A program made the translations under genes and the position numbers. The notes beneath the pieces are model-generated. The model was not told the DNA's origin, ran no database searches, and saw nothing but the letters and a program-made list of their open reading frames with translations. From Chloroflexota bacterium (GTDB taxonomy: Bacteria > Chloroflexota > Anaerolineae > Aggregatilineales > Phototrophicaceae), in the NCBI GenBank assembly GCA_011523515.1, contig WTGO01000074.1, positions 89,229 to 153,228 on the forward strand: a stretch of DNA of 64,000 nucleotides, in the 5' to 3' direction. This document shows, piece by piece, positions 36,520-45,814 of this stretch (position 1 is the first letter of the stretch; every line of letters begins with the position of its first letter).

Positions 36520-37428
36520 ATGCAGGCTGACGATCTCAAATTACGGCTAGACGCCGAAGCGGCCCTGCGCAGCAAATCGCTTACCGACCTTGCTCTTGCT
36601 CGCCTCTGGCGCGATCGGCTTTCCATGATTGCCATCGTCATTTTGTTGCTGCTTACGCTGGCCTCCATTGCAGCGCCGCTGCTCACCGGCCTGCTGGACG
36701 TCGATCCGAATACGACTGACGCGTCGGCTTCCAAATATCTGCCGCTTTTCAGCGACGATCACATCTTTGGCACCGACAATCTCGGCCGTGACCATCTGGC
36801 GCGCCTGCTCTATGCCGGGCAAGTTTCGCTCTTCATCGGTTTCATGTCCGCCTTCCTCGCGCTCTTGATCGGCGTGACGCTTGGCATCGTCACCGGCTAC
36901 TTCGGCGGCATCATTGACGATCTCGTCAACTGGATCATCACCACGCTCAATTCCATTCCCGGCCTGGTGCTGCTTATCGTGATTTCCGCCGTCTTCAAAC
37001 CTGACGCCAATTCGCTGATTCTTGTCATCGTCTTCCTCACCTGGACCGCCACCACCAGGCTCGTCCGCGGCGAAACGCTGTCTATCCGCTCACGCGAATA
37101 CATCGTCAGCGCCCGCGCAATTGGCGCCTCGCACTTTCGCATCATGCGGGTCCACATCCTGCCCAACGTCTTCTCCCTGACCATCGTTACCCTGGCGCGC
37201 AATATCGGCATCGTGATGCTGATTGAAGCCTCGCTTAGCTTCCTTGGCCTGGGCGTCCAACCGCCCACAGCCACCTGGGGCAATATGCTCAGCAAATCGC
37301 GCGAATTCATTACCAAGGCGCCGCATCTGATGATTCTGCCCGGCCTGCTGATTACGATTGTTGTGCTCTGCCTCTATATCATCGGCGACGGCTTGCGCGA
37401 CGCCTTTGACCCCACCGCGCAAGACTAG
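36520..37428 (+). CDS. ABC transporter permease, DppC type
   Basis: 302-residue permease partner. It has the OppC-like N-terminal segment and one helix at about 34-58, then FGTDNLGRDHLARLLYAGQ and the EAA loop EYIVSARAIGASHFRIM. It forms the membrane channel with the upstream permease. The ATG follows an AGGAGCG ribosome site. Its TAG stop overlaps the convergent mutarotase stop through a shared CTAG. Confidence 0.95.
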   Translation: MQADDLKLRLDAEAALRSKSLTDLALARLWRDRLSMIAIVILLLLTLASIAAPLLTGLLDVDPNTTDASASKYLPLFSDDHIFGTDNLGRDHLARLLYAGQVSLFIGFMSAFLALLIGVTLGIVTGYFGGIIDDLVNWIITTLNSIPGLVLLIVISAVFKPDANSLILVIVFLTWTATTRLVRGETLSIRSREYIVSARAIGASHFRIMRVHILPNVFSLTIVTLARNIGIVMLIEASLSFLGLGVQPPTATWGNMLSKSREFITKAPHLMILPGLLITIVVLCLYIIGDGLRDAFDPTAQD

Positions 37429-38477
37429 CCAGGATAATCGGCCGAGAAGCGGTACTCGGTAGTCGATTCGTAACGCTCACTCGGCCGCAGCACGGTCGAG
37501 GGGAAGCCGGGCTGATTCGGCGAGTCTGGGAAATGCTGCGTCTCCAGCGCCAGCCCGTCGCTTTGTCGATAGAGTCTCCCGCTGGCGCCGACCAAGGTGG
37601 TGTCCAGCACGTTGCCAGCATAAAACTGGACGCCGGGCTCAGTTGTCCATACCTCCATGATCCTGCCGGAACGAGGCTCGTAGACGCGGGCGGCAAATCC
37701 GAGCTCGCCGTCTGATAAGCCGCCGCGATTCAACACAAAGTTGTGGTCATAGCCCTTGGCCATCACGATCTGTGGATCAGCCGAACGCTGGCCCGGACCA
37801 ATCATCTTGGGAACGCGAAAGTCGAAGGGTGTGCCGGCGACGGACGCGATTTCTCCCGTGGGAATTTGACCGGCGTCAGTCGGTGTGTAGGCGTCGGCGT
37901 TCAGCGTCAGGATATGGTCGTAGATTGTGCCTTCGCCTTCTCCCATCAGATTGAAATAGCTGTGATTAGTCAGATTGACTATGGTGGGCGCATCCGTGGT
38001 CGCCGAGTAATCGATACGCAGCACATTGTCCGCGCTCAGGCTGTAGCGCGCATTGACGTTCAGATTACCTGGATAGCCTTCTTCGCCATCCGCGCTCAGG
38101 TAAGACAGTTCCACGCCCTTATCGACCGGGGTCGCCGCCCAAACGCGCTTGTCGAATCCGACCTCGCCGCCGTGCAAAGAGTTGGCGCCATCTTGCTTGA
38201 AGAGGTGATACTCGACGCCGTCCAAGCTGAACCGGCCGCCGGCGATGCGGTTGGCGTAGCGCCCGGTGATCGCGCCAAAGTAAGGATGTTCGGCTTCATA
38301 TTTGGCCAAGCGGCCGAAACCCAGGGCGACATTCGCGTGTCGACCATTGCGATCGGGCACGCGAATCGATGTCAAGATGCCGCCGAAGGTGATCAGCTTG
38401 ATTTCCATACCGCGCGCGTTACGCAGCGTATATTCCTCTATCGAGTTGCCGTCCGCCGTCTTGCCATAATGTCGCAT
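37425..38477 (-). CDS. galM: Aldose 1-epimerase (galactose mutarotase)
   Basis: 350-residue mutarotase that interconverts alpha and beta aldoses. It carries GRYANRIAGGRFSLDG, the catalytic histidine in NLTNHSYFNL, WTTEPGVQFYAGN and the catalytic glutamate in LETQHFPDSPNQPGFPS. Length is standard. It has no sugar-pathway partner next to it; upstream is an aldo/keto reductase transcribed away from it. A -10 TATGAT lies at 38515-38520. Confidence 0.94.
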   Translation of the reverse strand: MRHYGKTADGNSIEEYTLRNARGMEIKLITFGGILTSIRVPDRNGRHANVALGFGRLAKYEAEHPYFGAITGRYANRIAGGRFSLDGVEYHLFKQDGANSLHGGEVGFDKRVWAATPVDKGVELSYLSADGEEGYPGNLNVNARYSLSADNVLRIDYSATTDAPTIVNLTNHSYFNLMGEGEGTIYDHILTLNADAYTPTDAGQIPTGEIASVAGTPFDFRVPKMIGPGQRSADPQIVMAKGYDHNFVLNRGGLSDGELGFAARVYEPRSGRIMEVWTTEPGVQFYAGNVLDTTLVGASGRLYRQSDGLALETQHFPDSPNQPGFPSTVLRPSERYESTTEYRFSADYPG

Positions 38478-38514
38478 GGCTCAGCCTTTGTCGTTGGGTC
38501 TAGAAGATCCATCC

Positions 38515-38520
38515 ATCATA
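38515..38520 (-). promoter_or_regulatory. Candidate -10 TATGAT for galM
   Basis: Minus-strand TATGAT predicts a leader of about 31 nt. The -35 is weak. Confidence 0.3.
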
Positions 38521-38591
38521 GCGCACTGTGCGCCAAATCAGCCAGCAAATCGCCCGCTCAGATTAGCGATTCATCTTGGCGTGAGACGCGC

Positions 38592-38597
38592 TACAAT
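38592..38597 (+). promoter_or_regulatory. Candidate -10 TACAAT for the aldo/keto reductase gene
   Basis: TACAAT predicts a leader of about 28 nt containing GGGGAG before the ATG at 38632. No -35 is evident. Confidence 0.3.
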
Positions 38598-38631
38598 GAA
38601 GCACTCAATAATCACGTATGGGGAGCAAAAA

Positions 38632-39669
38632 ATGGAATACCGCTCACTCGGCCGCACTGGCGTCATGGTCAGCGAACTCTGTCTTGGCTGCATGAACTTC
38701 GGCGAGCCCACGCCAGAAGCAGAGAGCTTTGAAATGATCGACCGCGCCATCGACGCCGGCGTCAACTTTCTCGATACGGCGAATGTCTACGGGCGCGGCG
38801 GCAGCGAGAGCGTTGTGGGGCGCGCGCTCCAGCGCAACGGCAAGCGCGACCGCATCGTGCTCGCCACCAAGGTCCACGGCCGCATGGACGAAGATGATAT
38901 TCTGGCCGCCGGCAATAATCGCCGCCATATTATCCAACAATGCGAAGCCTCGCTGCAGCGCATGCAGACCGACTATATCGACCTTTACCAGTTGCATCGC
39001 GCTAACCCCGAGGTTCCCATCGACGAAACGTTGCGCGCGCTGGACGACCTGATTCGCGCGGGTAAAGTTCGCTATGTCGGCACCAGCACTTTCCCGTCCT
39101 GGCGCGTCATGGAGTCTCTCTGGGTTGCCAAGGAGCTGGGGCTCAACCGCTTCGTCAGCGAGCAGCCGCCCTACCATTTGCTCGACCGCAGCATTGAGCG
39201 CGAAATGATCCCCATGGCGCAATCCTACGGCCTCGCCATCATTCCCTGGTCGCCGCTGGCGCGCGGATTTCTGGCGGGCAGGTACAAACGCGGCGAGCCA
39301 ATCCCGGGCAACAGCCGCTTTGGGCGCGACGCCGGACGCGGCGCGGCAAATGTACGCCGCCGAGACCAGCATTTCACCGATCTCGGCTTTAATGTGCTTG
39401 ATCTGGTGCAGACCATTGCGGCGGAGAAAGGCTGCAGCGCCAGCCAGGTGGCGCTCGCCTGGGTGAATAGCAAGCCCGGCGTCACCAGCCCAATCATCGG
39501 CCCGCGCACGATGGCGCATCTCGAAGATAATCTGGGCGCGATTAACGTTCAGATCAGCGCCGATGACCATGCGCGGCTGGATGCGCTGGCCGAGCCGGAA
39601 CGCGCTACCGTACCGTACTATCACGGCAACATGGTCAATTTCGCCGCCTCGGAATACGCCTGGATCTAG
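38632..39669 (+). CDS. Aldo/keto reductase
   Basis: 345-residue NADPH-dependent oxidoreductase of the TIM-barrel aldo/keto reductase family. The catalytic tetrad is visible: Asp and Tyr in NFLDTANVYGRGGSE, Lys in LATKVHG and His in LYQLHR. The start MEYRSLGRTG is the family N-terminus, and GGGGAG precedes the ATG. The substrate is unknown. It is monocistronic and converges on the old-yellow-enzyme gene. Confidence 0.93.
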   Translation: MEYRSLGRTGVMVSELCLGCMNFGEPTPEAESFEMIDRAIDAGVNFLDTANVYGRGGSESVVGRALQRNGKRDRIVLATKVHGRMDEDDILAAGNNRRHIIQQCEASLQRMQTDYIDLYQLHRANPEVPIDETLRALDDLIRAGKVRYVGTSTFPSWRVMESLWVAKELGLNRFVSEQPPYHLLDRSIEREMIPMAQSYGLAIIPWSPLARGFLAGRYKRGEPIPGNSRFGRDAGRGAANVRRRDQHFTDLGFNVLDLVQTIAAEKGCSASQVALAWVNSKPGVTSPIIGPRTMAHLEDNLGAINVQISADDHARLDALAEPERATVPYYHGNMVNFAASEYAWI

Positions 39670-39696
39670 TGGCTGACCGGCCGCGCTGGAAGCCAA

Positions 39697-41130
39697 TTAG
39701 CGGGCCGTCTCTCGCTTTATCGCCGCCAGCTTGACGAAGTCATCGCTGGACTTGTAGTAGTCGTCCAGCGGGTAGCATCCGGAAACCAGGCCGTTGCGCG
39801 GCGCCGTTGTGCAGTCGCTGAAAGTGCGGCAGATTCGCTTGCGCTGCAGGGGGCGCCCCGCGAGCAGGTCAGCCGGCAATTCCGGATAGCTGAGCGCCAT
39901 CCGGCCCAAGCCAACGAAGTCGGTCATACCCTCGCGGACTGCGGCCTGCGCCACGTTGGGCAGCCAGTCTTGCAAATACGAGTAGCCCGATCCCACGATC
40001 GTCAGCTCGGGAAAAGCGGCTTTCAACTCGGCGGTGATCTTAATCTGGCGCGCCACGCCAACGAGAGGATCTTCCGGCAGCAGGTAGCCATCGGAGGGCG
40101 GAAAGATCGCTGGCCGCTGAATGTGGAAGTTGTAGTAGGGACTGCCGGCCGTGATGCATACCAGCTGAATGTCCAGGTCCCGCAGGAGCGCCAGAAAGCG
40201 CGCCGGCTCGTCAAGGTCGTAGCCGATGCCGCTGCCATCGCCGCCGAAGGCATAGGGATAAGGCGCGCCATTGTAGGGCGTCGGCTCGCCCATACGATCC
40301 GGTCCCGGGCGAAATGGCGCCCAGTCCACGGCGCTCAGGCGCACGCCTATGTCCAAACCGGGCGCCAGTCTTCGCACCAGTTCCACCGTCTCACGCAGGA
40401 AGCGCGTGCGATTCTCGAAGCTGCCGCCATAGCGTCCCGGTCTATCCACAGCGCTCAAGAATTCGTGCCCCAGATAGCCGTGGCAGTGCTTGATATCGAC
40501 GAAGTCGTAACCGGCTTGCTGCGCCAAAATCGCTGCCCGGCCGAAGTCTTCTATCAGACGCTCGATGTCGTCGTCTGTCATGACGCAGGAATCGTCGTCC
40601 AACGCGAACTTGGCGTCGAGAATAGGATGGCGATAAAGCACCAAGGGTTCCAGTTTTGCGCTGTTCGGGCGGCAGAAGCGCCCGGAATGCGTTAGCTGCA
40701 GGCCGATTAGCAAGTCGTCTGCCGAATCAAAGCGCTGAGCGTGCGCCTCCATCAGCTCGAGCCGCAAACCGACCAGGCTGCCCGCCGTATCCTCATTGAT
40801 CACCAGTTGACGCGCATTAGCTCGGCCGTCGTGCCGTACCGCCACCGCTTCACCGCCCCAAATTAGTTTGGCGCCGCTGCTGCCGAAGCGCTGCCAGCGC
40901 CTGCGAGTCAAGTCCGATGGCCGACCGTCCGCCGTGCCGTCCCAGCCTTCCATCGGCAAAATCGCGAATCGATTGGACAGCACGCGATCGCGGTAGTCGA
41001 ATGGACGGGCCAGCGGCGACTGAGCCCCAGCCAGCGCGACCTCGTCAACCGGCAGAGACGCGCCGACTGATTGGCAGTAGTCAGCGAATTGTTGGTAGCT
41101 GCGCAGCTGCGCCACGCGCCGGATTGTCAT
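39697..41130 (-). CDS. NADH:flavin oxidoreductase (old yellow enzyme family), atypical
   Basis: 477-residue FMN TIM-barrel protein. [13 protein letters not shown] at 214-226 is the active-site segment seen in trimethylamine dehydrogenase and dienoyl-CoA reductase relatives. It has an N-terminal extension of about 45 residues, and an insert rich in Gly/Tyr at about 275-305. Near the end three cysteines (434, 440, 452) occur with spacing unlike the usual iron-sulfur motif of long relatives. It starts 3 nt after the DapA-like gene and is probably cotranscribed with it. Confidence 0.88.
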   Translation of the reverse strand: MTIRRVAQLRSYQQFADYCQSVGASLPVDEVALAGAQSPLARPFDYRDRVLSNRFAILPMEGWDGTADGRPSDLTRRRWQRFGSSGAKLIWGGEAVAVRHDGRANARQLVINEDTAGSLVGLRLELMEAHAQRFDSADDLLIGLQLTHSGRFCRPNSAKLEPLVLYRHPILDAKFALDDDSCVMTDDDIERLIEDFGRAAILAQQAGYDFVDIKHCHGYLGHEFLSAVDRPGRYGGSFENRTRFLRETVELVRRLAPGLDIGVRLSAVDWAPFRPGPDRMGEPTPYNGAPYPYAFGGDGSGIGYDLDEPARFLALLRDLDIQLVCITAGSPYYNFHIQRPAIFPPSDGYLLPEDPLVGVARQIKITAELKAAFPELTIVGSGYSYLQDWLPNVAQAAVREGMTDFVGLGRMALSYPELPADLLAGRPLQRKRICRTFSDCTTAPRNGLVSGCYPLDDYYKSSDDFVKLAAIKRETAR

Positions 41131-41133
41131 GGG

Positions 41134-42105
41134 TTAGCCCTCATGCAGTACGCCGAGGCGCTCGGTGATATCACGCAAGATCGCGACATCGCTATCAGGA
41201 CGGCGCGGCGAATTACGATGCGTCTGATCGGACTTGATCCAGCCGCGCAGCTTCAAGAATTGCGCCGCCGAATGCTTGTATGCCGGCACGGGCGGTCGAA
41301 AGGCCAAAAAACCGAGGTACTGAATGAGGTCGTTCAGCTCGTAAAAGGCCGGATCGCCCGCCAGCCACATGGCATCGCGCTGCGCAAAGAGATCGGGCGC
41401 GAATGTACTCAGACCGAGCAGATAGTCGCTGCCATAGATGACCATATCAACCGCCAGGTCGTTGCCGGTGAAGACTTTGAAGTCGGGGCGTAAGCTGTCG
41501 CGCAGTAAGATCCTCTCCCACTCCAGCTGCCGGCTGAGCGAGGAATGTTTAGCGCCGCTGCAGGCCGGGATTTCCATCAAACCACGATAGGTCTCCAGGT
41601 CGTAAATGGCGCCGAAGGGGGCAAACATCTTGCCCAACTCAAAGGCGATGAATCGGTCCGTTCTAGCGCCGACCGTCTCGTAAGCGCGTACGATGTCGGC
41701 GCCGGATTGCTGCGTGAGCCCATAAGATTGGAAGACGATGGGCGTGCCGCCGTAGCGCTGAATGCTTTCGACTTGCCGGAAGTAAGCGTCTGTGTCAAAT
41801 CTGTCGCCCGGCTCATCGGCCACATAGGCGCCGGCCACAAATCCCGCGCCACCCAGCACATCCTGCGTCAAACGCAGCGCTTGCTGGCGCTCTTCTTCAC
41901 TGATCAGATTGGCGAAGCCGGTATCCATATTGACCGCCGGCGTCAAACCGGCTTCAGCCGTGCGCCTGACATGATCCGCCAACCCGGCCCAATCGATTTC
42001 GCCCACATCGGTAAAGGGCAGCAAGATGGCTGAAATGCCGGTGATCTTGCGCATGGGACGGATCATCGCTTGCGGGTCGATGGCTGTAAGTACTTGCTGA
42101 TTCAT
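41134..42105 (-). CDS. DapA-like class I aldolase family protein
   Basis: 323-residue TIM-barrel protein of the dihydrodipicolinate synthase/N-acetylneuraminate lyase superfamily. The Schiff-base lysine is K186 in CSGAKHSSL. The usual GTTGE pyruvate-binding motif is missing (DTGFANLIS stands there), and the tyrosine motif is altered to QSYGL, so it is unlikely to be true DapA. It is followed at 3 nt by the old-yellow-enzyme gene. A keto-acid lyase or dehydratase is possible. Confidence 0.82.
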   Translation of the reverse strand: MNQQVLTAIDPQAMIRPMRKITGISAILLPFTDVGEIDWAGLADHVRRTAEAGLTPAVNMDTGFANLISEEERQQALRLTQDVLGGAGFVAGAYVADEPGDRFDTDAYFRQVESIQRYGGTPIVFQSYGLTQQSGADIVRAYETVGARTDRFIAFELGKMFAPFGAIYDLETYRGLMEIPACSGAKHSSLSRQLEWERILLRDSLRPDFKVFTGNDLAVDMVIYGSDYLLGLSTFAPDLFAQRDAMWLAGDPAFYELNDLIQYLGFLAFRPPVPAYKHSAAQFLKLRGWIKSDQTHRNSPRRPDSDVAILRDITERLGVLHEG

Positions 42106-42238
42106 CAGCTAACCTTTGCAACATTTTGCCGAGATACCAAACATTGCGTCCGTGAGACAGAGGCCCGCTCCGCCCCAAAGTTTGAACCGACCACAGTGGA
42201 AACGCAAGTGGGGGCAGGCATAACGCGCTACGGCGACT

Positions 42239-43009
42239 TCACTCATTTGAGGGCGAAATGCGATCTACCGGTTGGATATTGAAACGCGGATTCTCCTTGA
42301 GCAGGCCGATGTCTTCGCCATCACGCGTGGCGCGCACATCATCGCGATGAAACTGAACGGCGTAGCCCAGGCGCGGTTGCGCCGTGCTGTTGGCGCCGGA
42401 GCCGTGCAAGGTCAAACGCGTGAAGGCGATGGCATCGCCGGGCATCGTACGGATGGGTAGGAAGTCTTCCGGCTCTACCGCCACAGTTCGATGCCCATCA
42501 CGATCCTCGCTCTCAACCGGATCGAATGTCCCCTGCAGGTGGGACGCCGGCGCGACTTGCAGGCAGCCGTTTTCCGGCTTCATCTCGCCCAAGGCGAACC
42601 AAATGTTGATGCCTGGCCCGTCAAAACGCGTGTACTGATTGTCCTGATGGAAGTGAAAGCGACCGCCGCCGCCGCCGCTCTTGACGGCCGTGAAGGGCAA
42701 ATATAGTGTTGAGGACCCGCCCATCAGCCGCGCGGCGATTCCCAGCAGGCCCTCGCTATGAATGAGGCGCTCCATCGCGCTGCCGGCCAAATATTGGCTG
42801 CTCTGCCGCAGCTTGTCCTTTGAGGTGCTGGCCCGCGTCAGCGACTCGCGCGAAACTCCGATACCTGCCATCACTTGCAGCACCTCCTCGGCCAGGCAAT
42901 CAGCCGCGTCACGGCTAATCAGTCCGGGCAGCATCAGGTAACCGAAAGTATGGTAGAAGTTGACTTCATTCGCGGACAACTGACGGTAACGCAAGATTTC
43001 CTGATTCAT
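42239..43009 (-). CDS. Phytanoyl-CoA dioxygenase family protein
   Basis: 256-residue Fe(II)/2-oxoglutarate oxygenase. The metal triad is H121 and D123 (HFHQD) with H202 (LTLHGSG), and R213 likely holds 2-oxoglutarate. Such enzymes hydroxylate diverse small molecules; the substrate is unknown. It is transcribed away from a second PhyH gene across a 154-bp gap. The DapA-like gene lies 133 bp downstream on the same strand, and I see nothing recognisable in that gap. Confidence 0.9.
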   Translation of the reverse strand: MNQEILRYRQLSANEVNFYHTFGYLMLPGLISRDAADCLAEEVLQVMAGIGVSRESLTRASTSKDKLRQSSQYLAGSAMERLIHSEGLLGIAARLMGGSSTLYLPFTAVKSGGGGGRFHFHQDNQYTRFDGPGINIWFALGEMKPENGCLQVAPASHLQGTFDPVESEDRDGHRTVAVEPEDFLPIRTMPGDAIAFTRLTLHGSGANSTAQPRLGYAVQFHRDDVRATRDGEDIGLLKENPRFNIQPVDRISPSNE

Positions 43010-43122
43010 GCCATACTCGCAACCCTAGCTTTTCGACGTCTGACCGCTATCGCGCTTATCCGGTCGCGACTCAAGGTATGTCGCATCCGCACGGTACAAA
43101 CTTGGCGATACGCGGCTTTGCA

Positions 43123-43128
43123 TATAAT
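43123..43128 (+). promoter_or_regulatory. -10 TATAAT for the second PhyH operon
   Basis: A perfect TATAAT predicts a 29-nt leader with AGGAAG before the ATG at 43164. A TTGGCG is 15 nt upstream, closer than ideal. Confidence 0.5.
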
Positions 43129-43163
43129 ATCATCGAATCCGATTCTGTCGTTAGGAAGCGAAT

Positions 43164-44048
43164 ATGAAAGTTAGGTTTGGTTTCCGCGATATTGCGTTCC
43201 CCAGCAGCGAACTCGGCCAGTTGAGAGCGAGCAATGACCTTCTCGGCGATGTGCCGTCTTTGTGGCGACGTATGGACGAGGACGGCTACCTGCTGCTGCG
43301 CGGTCTGATCGAACGCGAGACAATCATGTCCGCTCGCGAAGTATTGCTACTGCACATGCAGGAACAGCAAGCGCTGCTGCCCGACACGCCGGTGCTGGAA
43401 GGCGTAATGCCGCAAGGCGGGCGCAGCGTTCGCATGATGGGCGGCAAAGGCGTCGCTCACCACCCGGCGGTCTTGGCGGTATTGGAGAATCCCGCGCTTT
43501 TCGCGCTTTTCGAGAGGCTCTTCCGCGAGCCGGCACTGACCTTCCCCTTCAAGTGGCTGCGCGCCATTGGCAACGAAGAATACACCGGCGCCCACTTTGA
43601 TTTTGTGTATATGGGGCGCGGATCACGGAACCTCTATACGGCCTGGATTCCATTCGGCGATCTGGCCATCAGACAGGGCACACTGGCCATCTGCCGAGGC
43701 TCGCACAAGCTCGCCAGTTTTGCTCGCATCCGCGATACCTACGGCAAAATGGATGTCGACCGCGACGGCGTCGAGGGCTGGTTCGAGCAGGACCCGTTGA
43801 AAATTGTCGAGCGCTTCGGCGGGCAATGGCAGGGCTCCGATTATGGCGCGGGCGATGTGATAATCTTCGGCATGCACACCATGCACGCCTCCACCACCAA
43901 CTTGACCAATCGCTTCCGATTGAGCTGCGATGTGCGCTATCAGCCGGCGGGCGACCCGGTTGACGAGCGCTGGAAACGCGGCGGCGGCGGTCACTACGGC
44001 GAAGCGCGGCGCGATATGGAATCGGCGCGCGCTGAATGGGGCCTTTGA
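43164..44048 (+). CDS. Phytanoyl-CoA dioxygenase family protein
   Basis: 294-residue Fe(II)/2-oxoglutarate oxygenase. The iron triad is H144/D146 (AHFDF) and H241 (HTMHAST), with an arginine at 250 or 252. It differs strongly from the PhyH at 42239, so the two are not a recent duplication. First of four same-strand genes (PhyH, creatininase, PanE-like, SDR). Confidence 0.9.
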   Translation: MKVRFGFRDIAFPSSELGQLRASNDLLGDVPSLWRRMDEDGYLLLRGLIERETIMSAREVLLLHMQEQQALLPDTPVLEGVMPQGGRSVRMMGGKGVAHHPAVLAVLENPALFALFERLFREPALTFPFKWLRAIGNEEYTGAHFDFVYMGRGSRNLYTAWIPFGDLAIRQGTLAICRGSHKLASFARIRDTYGKMDVDRDGVEGWFEQDPLKIVERFGGQWQGSDYGAGDVIIFGMHTMHASTTNLTNRFRLSCDVRYQPAGDPVDERWKRGGGGHYGEARRDMESARAEWGL

Positions 44049-44105
44049 GCCCCGCAACCTTTTACTTAGGTCTAATCGACCGCATATTAGAAAGCTGGCT
44101 GAACC

Positions 44106-44810
44106 ATGCTGATTTCCCGTATGAACTGGATGCAAGTCGAGGAATATCTCGAGCGCGACGATCGCTGCATCCTGCCAACCGGCAGCACCGAGCAGCACGC
44201 TTACCTCAGTCTAACGGTGGATACGATTTTGTCGGGACGCCTGGCGGAAGAAGCGGGCGAATTGGCCGGCGTACCGGTTTATCCCGCCCTGCCCTACGGA
44301 CTGGCGCAGCAGTGGACGGCCTTCCCGGGCACGGTCACGCTGCGCGTCGGGACCTATCTGGCGCTGATCCGCGATGTGCTGGACAGCATTCGCCGCGCCG
44401 GGTTTCGGCGGATTCTGCTGGTCAACGGCCACGGCGGCAATGCGCCGGCGCAGGGCATGCTGCGCGAATGGATGATGGACAACCCGGACAGTACGGTTAA
44501 GTGGCATAACTGGTACAACGCGCCCAAGACCTGGGCCAAGGCGCTGGAGATCGATCCGGTCTGCTCGCATGCCTCCTGGATGGAGAATTACCGCTGGACG
44601 CGGCTGGAGGGCGTGGCGCTGCCGGACGAGCGGAAACCAATGATGGACATGAACAAGCTAGCGCTGCTGACGCCGCAGCAGACACGCGAGCAGTTGGTCG
44701 ACGGCAATATGGGAGGCTACTATCAACGGTCGGACGCCGAGATGCTGGCGATCTGGCGAGTGGCGGTGGAAGAGACCCGCGGCTTGCTCGAAGGAGGCTG
44801 GAGCCGATGA
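44106..44810 (+). CDS. Creatininase family amidohydrolase
   Basis: 234-residue metal-dependent amidohydrolase. Ligands are visible as E29 and H31 in GSTEQH, D39, H109 in NGHGGN and H155/E160 in CSHASWME. The usual glycine after the EQH is alanine. Family members open small lactams or amides (creatinine, formamides of riboflavin or mycofactocin pathways). The stop overlaps the PanE-like start by ATGA. Confidence 0.9.
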   Translation: MLISRMNWMQVEEYLERDDRCILPTGSTEQHAYLSLTVDTILSGRLAEEAGELAGVPVYPALPYGLAQQWTAFPGTVTLRVGTYLALIRDVLDSIRRAGFRRILLVNGHGGNAPAQGMLREWMMDNPDSTVKWHNWYNAPKTWAKALEIDPVCSHASWMENYRWTRLEGVALPDERKPMMDMNKLALLTPQQTREQLVDGNMGGYYQRSDAEMLAIWRVAVEETRGLLEGGWSR

Positions 44811-45814
44811 CAATCCTGATATGGGGCGCCGGCGCCATCGGCGGTACGCTCGGCGCATACCTGATTCGCAGCGGCCACGATATCCAGTTTGTTGATGTTG
44901 TCGCGGATCATGTCGAAGCGATCAATGCGACCGGCTTGCGAATCAAAGGACCGATTGACGAGTTTGCGGTTGCAGCGAGCGCCAGTTTGCCGGCGGATGT
45001 CCATGGGCAATATGAGACAATTTTGCTGTGCACCAAGTCACAGCATACGCGGGAGGCGACGCAGGCGCTGGCGCCCCACCTCGCCGCCGACGGTTTTGTC
45101 ATGTCGGTGCAGAACGGCCTGAACGAACTCATTATTGAAGACATCGTGGGCCGCGAGCGGACGGTGGGCAGCTTCATCAACTTCAGCGCGGATTATCACG
45201 CGCCGGGCGAGATCCTCTTTGGCGGGCGCGGCGCTGTCGTCATTGGCGAGCTGGACGGCGTTATCAGCGAGCGGCTGAAACGCATGGCGGCGATCTTCAG
45301 TCATTTCGACGAAAACACGCTGATGACGGATAATATCCAGGGCTACCTCTGGGGCAAAGAAGCCTATGGCGCGATGCTGTTTGTGTCGGCGCTGACGCAT
45401 CAATCCATCGCCGAAGCGCTGGCTGACAGCCGCTATCGGCCCCTATATATACAGGCCGCGCAGGAAGTCCTGCAGCTAGCCGACCGGCTGAACATTAAGG
45501 CCATCGGCTTCAACGGCTTTGAGCCCAAGGTTTTTCAGGCTGGCGAAGCAGACGCCATTCAGGAGTCGCTGGACACGTTGGTGGAATTCAACAAACTGTC
45601 GGCCAAGACGCATAGCGGGATCTGGCGCGATCTGGCGGTGCGCAAACGCAAGACCGAAGTGATTATGTACGAGCCGCTGCTGGCGCAGGCTGCTGACATC
45701 GGCTTTGATATGCCACTGACGCGCGGCTGGGTCGAGATGATCCGCGAGATCGAAGACGGCAAGCGCGAACAGGCCCTGACCAATCTGGACGAACTGAAAG
45801 CTGCGTACTTATGA
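44807..45814 (+). CDS. Ketopantoate reductase family protein (PanE/ApbA-like)
   Basis: 335-residue NADP-dependent reductase. The Rossmann start is IWGAGAIGGTLGAYLIRSG, with SVQNGLNEL and a C-terminal part holding LWGKEAYGAML and SGIWRDLAVRKRKTEV. The asparagine usual after the catalytic lysine motif is changed, and the context is not pantothenate synthesis, so the true substrate is likely another 2-keto acid. It is coupled by 4-nt overlaps to creatininase upstream and SDR downstream. Confidence 0.88.
   Translation: MTILIWGAGAIGGTLGAYLIRSGHDIQFVDVVADHVEAINATGLRIKGPIDEFAVAASASLPADVHGQYETILLCTKSQHTREATQALAPHLAADGFVMSVQNGLNELIIEDIVGRERTVGSFINFSADYHAPGEILFGGRGAVVIGELDGVISERLKRMAAIFSHFDENTLMTDNIQGYLWGKEAYGAMLFVSALTHQSIAEALADSRYRPLYIQAAQEVLQLADRLNIKAIGFNGFEPKVFQAGEADAIQESLDTLVEFNKLSAKTHSGIWRDLAVRKRKTEVIMYEPLLAQAADIGFDMPLTRGWVEMIREIEDGKREQALTNLDELKAAYL

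Noticed and set aside
41134..42105. True dihydrodipicolinate synthase (dapA)
   Set aside because: The GTTGE motif is missing and no lysine-pathway gene is near.
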